64,000 nt of DNA from NCBI RefSeq assembly GCF_905220565.1, contig NC_059402.1, forward strand, positions 682,001 through 746,000. Direction: 5' to 3'. Each line of letters starts with the position of its first letter. The stretch's first letter is position 1. Under the pieces are notes generated by a model. The model saw only the letters and a list, made by a program, of their open reading frames with translations, was not told where the DNA came from and did no database searches. Source of the stretch: Melitaea cinxia (lineage: Eukaryota > Arthropoda > Insecta > Lepidoptera > Nymphalidae). Positions 55,440 to 64,000 of this stretch are shown piece by piece. A program made the position numbers and the translations under genes.

Positions 55440-55537
55440 AAGAAAAAAAAAAGTTATTTTCATTAATAAAGAGAAAATGATCTGCATTTAACGCATACTC
55501 ATTTATCTGGAAAATCAGTAATCTGTGCTTTATATCA

Positions 55538-55875
55538 ATCATCATTGGCCTCAGTCCGTCTATTGCAGACGATTTAGACAGTGTCAAACAGACAGTGTGT
55601 CGCCTAGGACACTCTTCAGGAAAACGCACAGTTGCTTAAGCTCTGCGCCACCCTCTCGACCTCACTGGCTAGGCCCACAGGAGCCAGTTCGGCTGCAGGA
55701 GTCTTTAGCATTTTTGAGCTATGCCACGAATGCTTGACGGAGACCCCATTCCGGGTTTTAAATGTAGTTTTCCAAGACTCTGATGACTTTGAGCCAGGTT
55801 TATCCCTCGGTTGCCTTTTACGACCCCCACGGGAAGAAGGTGGTGCTATTCTACTCGGCCGGCGCCAAACGGCAT
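55538..55875 (+). repeat. Repeat related in part to family B
   Basis: Contains TCCGTCTATTGCAGACGATT and TCACTGGCTAGGCCCACAGG. Near its end are CGGTTGCCTTTTACGACCCC and CACGGGAAGAAGG, the conserved family B block. The two overlapping open frames are repeat-derived. Confidence 0.45.
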
Positions 55876-56937
55876 ATCATTTATATCAATACTTACATTG
55901 TAAACAAAAGAGATTTGTCCGTCTGTAATCAATAAATTTTGTTGCAAAGCTACTTCATACGGGAGTAATATAAGCTGTAAAGATCAACCTTAAAACGGAT
56001 GATATTACATGCAAATTAAAACCAACAATTACTATATTTAGGCTTTAAAAGCACTTCTGAATCGCCTTTAATAAAATTAAAAGTATATTTGTTTCATGAC
56101 TTAATAATGAATCGACAAGTAACTCCGCAGTTAACTCTTTAAAAATAGTAGTGGTCGTCCAGTGGTCGAAATTCGACAAAAATTTATTTCAATTATAAGT
56201 TTGAACATTAAACAAAAGAGTATGTATGCGTGTGTGTGTGTCAAATACATGGTAGTGTGTGTAATGCTTTTTTTAATTTAATGTATTTTTATGCATAATT
56301 TAAAAAAATATTACTATTCTGCACTCCTTCTCTATATAAACTATAAGTGTACGAAATTTTATACTCCTCCGTCCGCGCAATTTTCCTAAAAAAGGCTACA
56401 AAGTTTTTGCTTCACGTATTAATATATAAATATATTTTATGCTATTACTCTTAATAGCAGAGATATTCGTCAGCGAAAAGTACACTTAGAAGAAACGTTT
56501 CTCGTTAAAAAGTTCACGCTTGACCGTTTTTAAGAAAAAGAAACTGCAACAATACCGTTAAAATGCGTGTTATGATCACCGCGTGCTCGTGTCGCGTGAG
56601 TCGACAGCCGTTACCGACCATTTACCGCGTATTGTGATTAACTCCGGGAAACGATAACCATAAATTACACATATCATTACAGTGTAGATGTAGTGCTGGA
56701 CCCGTTACCGCGTAAGATGACTTTCCTTTGACTGATATAGATTAGGTGATTTTTTTTTTCGATAAATCTACTTTGGTCTGAATAAACTGATCGTTGACTT
56801 GACTGTCTGATTTAGTATTTCCTGAACTTGTAAGACCTGGCAACATTTTATTTGAACCTATATAGCCTAGACTATATTTCGCTAAAGTGATGTAGGATAA
56901 TAAATAAATTGATAGTAAGTAAAATCAATCAAAAAAG
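55876..56937. other. No gene; LINE-tail fragment at 56037-56148
   Basis: 56037-56148 carries TAGGCTTTAAAAGCACTTCT and AACTCCGCAGTTAACTC of the LINE tail (minus orientation). A GC-richer stretch near 56570-56640 includes GTGCTCGTGTCGCGTGAGTC, whose GTGAGT could be a donor, but no coding exon is evident. Confidence 0.4.
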
Positions 56938-57263
56938 TGCTGTGTGGCTGCGGCACTAAAGAATTTAGCCACCCCCTCTCTTCCCGTGGGTGTCGTAAGA
57001 GGCGACTAAGGGATAACACAATTCCACTACCACCGTGGAACTTAAGAAGCCGACCGATTGCGGGATAACCATCCAACAGCTGGCTTTGAAATACACAGGC
57101 CGAAGACGGGCAGCAGCGTCTTCGGTGCGACAAAGCCAGTACTGCGGTCACCAACCCGCCTGCCCAGCGTGGTGACTATGAGCAAAACACATGAGTTCAC
57201 GTTATTTTTGGCGTAAACTTGTGGAGGCCTATGTCCAGCAGTGGACTGTATAGGCTGTAATGA
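56938..57263 (-). mobile_element. Family B repeat, full length
   Basis: Minus-strand, from GTGCTGTGTGGCTGCGGCAC to CAGCAGTGGACTGTATAGGC. The 90-codon frame over it is repeat-derived. Confidence 0.7.
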
Positions 57264-57342
57264 TGAAAATCAGTGAATAATCTACAACTTAAAATAATGT
57301 TAGTGTATTGTCACATTATATCTGACATTTCTTTATTTAGCA

Positions 57343-57627
57343 CTAGCCGACCCGTACCCACTTCGTTGGGCGTTAATTATTATTTTCGTGATACAAATAT
57401 AGTATAGAAAAGTTTTAATCTCGCTTGCATTCTGACTTGATTTATATATACTGTTATTTTTCACTGAATTTTTTGTTCAATAGCAATAAAATATAGCCTA
57501 TATCACTGCTCAATAGTGTAGCTTTCTGTTAGCGAAAGAATTTTTATGATCGGATCAGTATTTGCGAAGATTACTCCTACAAACAAACAAAGTTAGAAAC
57601 TTTACCTATTTATAATATTAGTATAGA
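57343..57627 (-). mobile_element. Helitron-like element, uninterrupted reference copy
   Basis: Plus-strand ends are CTAGCCGACCCGTACCCACT and TATAATATTAGTATAGA. On the minus strand this gives TCTATACTAATATTATAAA at the start and GGGTCGGCTAG at the end. It is the uninterrupted version of the element split at 24840-25741. Confidence 0.6.
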
Positions 57628-58295
57628 TTTACTTATTTGTTTTTTAATACATAAGAAGAACAGACATAAGACACAAAATACAGTTTATATCTTGCTGAAA
57701 ATAATAAAAATATATATATATTATTAACATCTTTGAAAAATATTAATTTATCTCAGTCATTTTCAGCAATACTCTTTAATTAGCGTATTGTCAGTAACGT
57801 TGGATAAAGATGTCTGTCTATCTGTATTAAAATCAGAAAAAGTTGACATGATTGTAATATTAACATGTCTGTCATACAATCTTAGTTCATCATTCAATCC
57901 ATAAATTACACATTAATCAAGATTTAACGATATTCATTATATGATTTAGAACCTTATTAAATGTTACCATATTACCGTACTACTAATTAAAAGCGATGCG
58001 TAGTAATGAGTATATACTATTAATTCGGGCAACCCACCTGGCCGGAAGCCAAGCATATAGTGCCCTTTGTTTCTGGTCCACCTTTTGTCACCTAAGTGAT
58101 GCTCTAGCCATCCAACGAGAACTATACAATCATTATTATATGTACGACCTGTATCCTACCGTTTAATCTGTAGTTTATTGTCAACTAACTCCTGTTTGCG
58201 TCTTCACCTGCGTGGACTACACGATTTTGGCTGTTTGTTCTCAAAGAAAAGAAAATAGTTCGAAAACGAATTGTTATTAATAATTCAACAACTGC
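57628..58295. other. No recognisable gene
   Basis: AT-rich intronic DNA. Confidence 0.5.
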
Positions 58296-58530
58296 TCGTC
58301 AGGTCTCGCTCATATTTAAATAGGACCACATGACACGTACCAGCTTACGAATACAAGGAGAATCATCAAAATCGATACACCTACTAAAAAGTTATGTTTT
58401 TTTTATATATGACTTAGTCAGAATCAAGCGTACGGCTCACCTGGTGGCACGATTACCGTAGCTTATAGACGTCTGCAACACCAGAAGTTTCGCAAACGCC
58501 TTGCCGACCCTATCCCCAATCCCCCAGGTC
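58296..58530. repeat. Family D fragment (58296-58396) joined to family C fragment (58408-58530)
   Basis: AATAGGACCACATGACACGT and ATCAAAATCGATACACC derive from one family D half. GCGTACGGCTCACCTGGTGG and CTTATAGACGTCTGCAACAC are the inverted family C 3' end. Confidence 0.55.
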
Positions 58531-59460
58531 TGAGAATAAATTGAAAGTTTACATTAAAAGGAAATTAATAACTTTAGCTTTATTATTCGGTGCAAAATTA
58601 TATTAATGATAAAGATGGGTCGATTTAGTGAGGTGTATTTCATGCAAGATATTATCAATTTGTGTATTAAAATATAGCTTTTTCTCGCCTCTCGAATACA
58701 CATTACAAATGTATGGTGGTAGTTTCATTTTCAACCATAGTTAATAATTTTAATTTATAAAACGGCGATTCTAAGATGCTTTTGAAGCCTGTTTGAATAA
58801 AGTTATTTTTGATTTGATTTTGTTATGTTATATAATTTTATTTTTAAATGAAACTAATACATCGACAACTTATAGGTTAGTATATTTTATTTTGTATACT
58901 TTTTCTTTTTAAAATATGTTTTTAGCGAAGTCGGCAACATTACCGCCATTAATTAATTACTGATTTCGTCTTCCCTGCTTCGCGGTTTTAAGTAAAGTTT
59001 TATTTGTATCCAAATTCATCGTGTCTAATAAAAGTTAACTTCTTCAAACTAAAATTACTAAATTGCTGAACATATTTATATAAAGAAGTAATTAATATTC
59101 TATAGTAACTTTAGATATGAACTTTATAAAGCTTTAGACTTGTCCGGTACAAAGTTTTGACTAAAAAACGTATTTATCAAGAAAGTTATAGGCTATATTA
59201 AATTACGCTATAATTCATAGCAGCGAACAGTAACTATAAACCAACAGCCACACGACTATAAACAAAACTTCTTCGGATGTAACTCTTGCTCTAAGCACAA
59301 ATCAGTTATTAAATTCGTGTTGTGATGCTGTCTTTTTTAATTTATTAAATGGTTTTCTTTAAAACATTCATAATTATTTAAATATATAATACATATTTTC
59401 TTAATATTTTGCTTTAAGTTGGTCAATTGACCGTAATACTAATAAAAGCGTACTAAATAA
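58531..59460. other. No gene; LINE-tail fragment at 58733-58826
   Basis: 58733-58826 has GATGCTTTTGAAGCCTGTTT and TTTTTGATTTGATTTTG, the plus-strand LINE tail. The rest is AT-rich. Confidence 0.45.
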
Positions 59461-59793
59461 CGCTTCAGCCTGTAATATCCCACTACTGGGCATAGGCCTC
59501 TTTCCCCATGTAGGAGAAGGATCAGAACTTAATCCACCACGCTGCTCCAATGCGGGTTGGTAGATATATTCCCTACTATGACTAACGATCGCTATCAGGT
59601 GTACATGATAACAACCGGGACCGACGGCTTAACGTGCTCTCCGAGGCACGATGGGGAAACCCTCAAGGGCTGCACAAACACCCAGACCACAGCAAATACC
59701 TGTATGGCCAATACAAATGCTTATCATGTGCGGGAATCGAACCCGCAACCGGCACAATCCATGGCTGTGACCGTTGCGACATCCCGGCGTCGT
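59461..59793 (-). mobile_element. Family A tRNA-derived SINE
   Basis: Inverted tail CGCTTCAGCCTGTAATATCC at the left and an inverted head with GGGAATCGAACCCGCAACC near the right. A decayed second tail fragment (CACAGATGGACATAGGCCTC) lies at 59975-60045. Confidence 0.7.
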
Positions 59794-60045
59794 AGTAAGT
59801 AAACGTGCGATAAAACCGTGGAAGAACGTGAGTGCCTGTGGTTTACGAGCCATTTCTTTAAGTGCTGTGTTATAGCGAGTTGGTTTAGTTTTGATTTCTC
59901 TCTCATTTAAAAATAAATATCTACTTGATTTTCAAATATTCCAAATTGAGCATCCGTTAAATACTCGACGATCACGATTGTCTGTACCGCCCCACAGATG
60001 GACATAGGCCTCTTTTTCCATGGAGAATGATTGGAGCTTAATAAG

Positions 60046-62319
60046 CTTCAAAAGTTCAAGGACAAGAGCTTATAATTAAAATTAACTGTATAAAAAAATA
60101 ACGTTAAAAGAGAATCGAACCCGAACCGTCTCCTTATAAGTGTAAAAAGCTTCCGGATAGCTTTGACTAATGACTCGTTGTAAATTAAACGGATCATAAG
60201 AGTTTATTGAATGTAAGAATCGAGCTTAAATCTAGAATCTAAACATAGTTCTACATCGCTATGATCTAACATCTAATGTTAGTTTTCGGGCGCATTGTAC
60301 GGGGTTATTTTAGCTCGCGCTGGTGGACGGCGCGCACGGTGACCTGCCAAAAATGTGGCCGACTGATCTTCTACGAAGAATCAACATGTCATATATATTT
60401 TTCTATTTCCGCCTGCTAGTACCTGTCAGGTGTTTTCCATTACTTATACAAGTCTGGCCATAGATATATAGCTTTCTTACTTTGTGACATCTTGTGCAAG
60501 ATTCCTATAATATATTTATAGATCCAGTATTCTGTCACTAAATTTGCAAAATAATGCTTTATTTCTAAAGTATTTTGAATCATATAGATGTAATCAGAAT
60601 TATATATCATCGTTCTCAAGCGACATGGTAACAAGACAAAAACTGAGCCGAAACTACACTCAAACTCGCTTAATAATTATTTTGACCTCAAAGATTACCA
60701 TCAGGCCCGCAGTTACTGTTAATTTTATTGCCACTATAAAGTACATATAACGATAATAACATGCCATATGTATACATAACACAGTATTGAAACATTTTAA
60801 TGCTAAACAATATAAATATATAAATACGCTTAATATGTTTTTTTTTTTTTTTTTTTTGTCAAAATGGCTTCAGACATAAAAAGACACGTTTCTGACGTAC
60901 CAAAAGTCGAGACAGGATGTGAATCTTGTTCTTGTTGTAAGACTAAGGAATAAACACAGTAAATGCAACACGACATATGTTGTCGGGTAAATGATACAAT
61001 GAACAACCATTGCAAATCATTGTAAAAGATCTGACAGCCTTCTGTGTGTGATGTACCTTAAAAGTGTCGTCGTACAGAATTGGAAGATCGCCCTTCGTAA
61101 ACTCGTGAACGAGGAGTGCAATGAGTCACTTGTATATTTGAGAATGCAAAAAAACATTGATCGAAATTGGAACGAAATGTCAGATAACTGTTTGTTTAAT
61201 TTAATGGGTATGCTGTTTTAATTGCGATTTTGTTGTGATTGAGCTGAATATTGTATATCAATTCGTGGAAATGTTAAAATTCTTAAATTAAATTTGGTTT
61301 TTCTTTATTATTTATTTACAAAGTAATTTAAAACATTTGAAATGAAATAACCTAATAATAGTTAACAAAAAAAAAACAGAATTATTACTTTTATTTTTTA
61401 ACATTTTAAAATAAACAATCTGATATTGGTTTCAAATAATGAAAGAGCATTTTCCTCATTTAATTCATAAAGTACGAAGATTTATCGAAACGTAAAACCA
61501 TTTCTAAACCATCCAAACTGTATTAAAAAGTATTGACCAAAATAACCTTCAAGCTTAATAGATAAAAAAAAATTAAATCGATAACTGATCTCACCATAAA
61601 ACCGACGGAAGCCGTAGCCGTATTAAAATCATTTTTATTTCGCAATGAATTAAATCTGTGAGCTGTAAAAGTTTACAAATACGATAGTAGAGTATTAAAG
61701 ATTCAAGGTCTGGACGAGAGTTGAGACATATTTATGGCTTGTTATTAAGATGAACTCCCACACGATCGCTAAAAAGTGTTTAGTGGAACACATGAAGCGC
61801 CGGCATACACCGACCACAAACATTTTCTCGTATAATATTCTCTCATCGTTTACGTAATTATTGTGTAATAATTTATAATCTGTTTTATATATTTTTTCTT
61901 TCATTAATATTTTTCAAGATCACTCAGTTGAATAACAAGAGTGTTGGTCTATTTTGTAGTCGATCTCGTGATGTTGCAATTGTTAGGTATTATTAATTTT
62001 AGGAACGAAGTTCCTTATGGGGCGTTGCGAAGGGGTATCCTAGCCGACATAAAATGTCCGCAACGTCAAAAAAGCGTAAGGTTTTCATGAATAGTCTGGA
62101 CAAGATGTCGTCTATCTTTATAATTTTTTTCACTGTGCCTAGAATAGCACGCAAAGATTACTTACATAGAAAAAAGAAGCTTATTTAGATAGAGAAAAAG
62201 TCCTACGCTCAACCCAAACCAATCCACGGTTCTAAACCACTGGGCTTAGAATAGGCTAGCACAGCCTTTACTGTTGACTCTCGCTTGGCAACTCCCATTT
62301 AAAGTAAGAGGTCTGACAC
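60046..62319. other. No recognisable gene
   Basis: AT-rich intronic DNA with a T18 run at 60839-60857. A small GC-rich patch near 60310-60350 (CTCGCGCTGGTGGACGGCGC) follows a TTTTAG, but reading it as an exon gives no recognisable protein. Confidence 0.4.
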
Positions 62320-63170
62320 GAAGTCCTTTTTTCGAAGGGACAGCCTGTCTCCCTGAAGGCTTCATAGCATCAATGTTGCTGTGGACGGAGTGTGATCTGA
62401 AACATTAAGGCTGGAGTTCCTCAAGGCTCAGTGCCCTCACCAGAACTATTTATTCTGCTTATTAACGATATGTTGCAAACCAGCAATCTTATTCACTAGC
62501 CAGTTAATATAACTCTGGTAGAAGTGAGGAACAGATTACAATTTACGTCTGATATCGAGACCTTGGAGCAGGTCTCCGAATAAAGCAGACGTAGTTTTGT
62601 CCAATTTAAACCCTTGTAGACGCTTTATACGCCGCGTTGACGCAACGGTTACAGCCATGGATTGTACCTGTTGCTCTGGCGGTTGCGGGTTCGATCTCCA
62701 CACATGACAAACCTTTGTATTGGCCATACAGGTGTTTGCCGTGGTCTGGGTGTTTGTGCAGTCCTTGTGGGTCTCCCCACCGTGCCTCGGAGAGCACGTT
62801 AAGCCCTCGGTCCCGGTTGTTATCATGTACACCTGATAGCGATCGATACGTTACATATTAGGGAATATATCCGCCAACCCGCATTGGAGCAGCGTGGTGG
62901 ATTAAGCTCTAATCCTTCTCCTATATAGAGAAAGAGGTCATGCCCAGTAGTGGGATATTACAGGCTGAAGCGTAGACGCTTTATACGCGTTTCTCCTGAA
63001 GAAGACCCCTTGTATTGTAGTGCAAAGTTTTTAAAAAGTTTTATTGAACGTTGAAAAAAGCATAAGGATCCTTGGGGCTGATAACAAACGAAGTACAATA
63101 CTGGGATCACTTGAAGAGCGGAGCTAGTGGCTGTGACAGCTCCTTTAATGGGATGAATAAATGTTAAATT
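62320..63170 (+). pseudogene. Non-LTR (LINE) reverse-transcriptase relic, split by a SINE
   Basis: 62403-62500 reads IKAGVPQGSVPSPELFILLI and then NDMLQTSNLIH before a stop. This is the AGxPQGSxLSPxLF..INDM signature that surrounds the reverse-transcriptase active site of jockey-like LINEs. The YADD-type catalytic segment is lost. Beyond the SINE, frames containing LKKTPCIVVQSF and SIRILGADNKRSTILGSLEE look like the downstream part of the same polyprotein. Stops and frame changes show it is dead. Confidence 0.65.
62632..62971 (+). mobile_element. Family A SINE with perfect 16-bp target-site duplication
   Basis: The 16-mer GTAGACGCTTTATACG occurs at 62616-62631 and 62972-62987, exactly flanking a 340-bp family A SINE (CCGCGTTGACGCAACGGTTA to TACAGGCTGAAGC). 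The duplication proves retroposition, defines both ends of the family, and marks a young insertion. Confidence 0.9.
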
Positions 63171-64000
63171 ACCTCTCAAAAACAATATGTCATATATGTA
63201 TAAATGAGAATTTACTCAAAAAAAATTTAACTATATTTCTATGCTTCCAGTAATTGAAGATTAAACATACAAAATTCGAATATAATATAAAATTTGCAGT
63301 ACTATTAACTTCATGTAAACTTAAAACTCTTGACTTTGAAGATCAGAACCGGATCTGTCAACTTGTTAAAAGCTCATTAATTATCTCTGACTCAAAAGAA
63401 ATAGTCACATATTTATAGAGTTGTCACTCCCAAGGGCGACCTGACGTGACAAGGTCTCCACTTTAAAGTTTTTCAACTCTAAGCTAATATTATACCGCAT
63501 CAGATGTATCACATCTATTACAGAACTAATGTAGCACTTTTAAAATTATATTTTTAAACGTTTAATAAGTATTGTCAGAGAAAAAGTTTCTTCTTCTTCT
63601 TCTTCTTCTTTTTTTTGCCTCTGATATAGATTTGGTGTGTAATAATAATACTGATGAATATTATCATAATTTACTTTGTTCAACATTGTAACTAAATGGG
63701 AATTGTTTGTATTATATTCTAGCTTAAAGTGTTATATTTAATAACCTTTGATATTGGACCTAATCAAAGGTGAATTCAAAAAAGCCTTACTACTTCTTTT
63801 TTCATTCACTCATTCATTTTTATTGGGATCCTTTCACATTATCTAATAAAGCATTGAACGTACGTTAAAGAAGCCCAATCAAATGTATTTTATATACCTA
63901 CTATTGACTAGGTGATACACTCGATTTTACCTGTATTTTCTCCGCTTTCGTAACTCAATAATTTATAAAACTTGTGATTTTCTCTACAAAGCAAAGTTTC
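63171..64000. other. No recognisable gene; (TTC)n at 63585-63612
   Basis: AT-rich DNA with a TTC trinucleotide run. No exon of the smoothelin-like gene is seen before the window ends. Confidence 0.5.

Larger units (their letters stand above)
42140..64000 (+). other. Last visible intron of the smoothelin-like gene (at least 21.8 kb)
   Basis: No phase-0 acceptor followed by smoothelin or calponin-homology sequence was found. The stretch is therefore read as one long intron ending beyond the window, or possibly containing alternative first exons. Its repeats are listed separately. Confidence 0.5.

Noticed and set aside
60305..60350. GC-rich patch after TTTTAG as a possible next smoothelin exon
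   Set aside because: In phase 0 it reads LALVDGAHGDLPKMW, but then runs into AT-rich sequence with no good donor and no similarity to smoothelin or calponin-homology domains.
42140..64000. Calponin-homology exon
   Set aside because: I looked for the expected Trp-Cys and conserved CH-domain core patterns with a phase-0 acceptor and found none. It is probably beyond the window.
1..64000. CRISPR arrays, bacterial operons, defence systems, viral genes
   Set aside because: No direct-repeat/spacer arrays, polycistronic genes, Shine-Dalgarno context or viral structural genes were seen. The window is eukaryotic intron-rich DNA.

Overview
This window is AT-rich nuclear DNA from an insect, almost certainly a butterfly or moth. 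The evidence is a multi-exon gene with GT-AG introns, and a dense cover of lepidopteran-type repeats: tRNA-headed SINEs ending in a CAGGCTGAAGCG-like tail, A-tailed retroposons, Helitron-like elements ending in CTAG followed by T, and many short inverted-repeat elements. There is no bacterial, plasmid or CRISPR content. Genus or family cannot be fixed from the sequence alone.

One protein-coding gene is well supported. It lies on the + strand and its coding sequence starts at 26145. Ten coding exons splice in a consistent phase (26145-26198, 26847-26961, 27731-27856, 27969-35158, 35237-36680, 37029-37246, 37502-37871, 38811-38915, 40512-40727, 42006-42139). Together they give 9972 coding bases, or 3324 residues, with no stop codon. 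The protein is smoothelin-like (family of Drosophila CG34417). It has one smoothelin-type basic helix motif at the N terminus and a second near residue 2490. The two are separated by a giant Ser/Pro/Lys-rich, probably disordered region encoded mostly by one 7.2 kb exon. The calponin-homology domain expected at the C terminus is not seen here, so the gene should continue past base 64000 through a final intron of at least 21.8 kb.

Layout: 1-26.1 kb is upstream or intronic DNA with no recognisable gene, full of repeats. 26.1-42.1 kb holds the gene. 42.1-64 kb is its last visible intron, with more repeats, a near-perfect 109-bp-arm foldback element carrying a hammerhead-like motif, a 282-bp tandem array inside a Helitron-like element, an antisense 89-codon open frame of unknown identity, and a LINE reverse-transcriptase relic split by a SINE with a perfect 16-bp target duplication.

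The repeats fall into a few families, labelled here for cross-reference. Family A: tRNA-derived SINE, about 340 bp. Family B: about 330 bp, with a conserved ACCCACGGGAAGA motif. Family C: A-tailed retroposon, about 300 bp. Family D: about 615 bp, built of two diverged 317-bp halves. Family E: about 200-bp MITE with TGAAGTAAAACTT ends. Also present are Helitron-like elements and LINE 3' tails. No multi-gene system is visible. The most unusual items are the foldback/hammerhead-like element, the dimeric tandem array, two tRNA-like units inside inverted repeats, and exon 9 of the smoothelin-like gene squeezed between two transposons.
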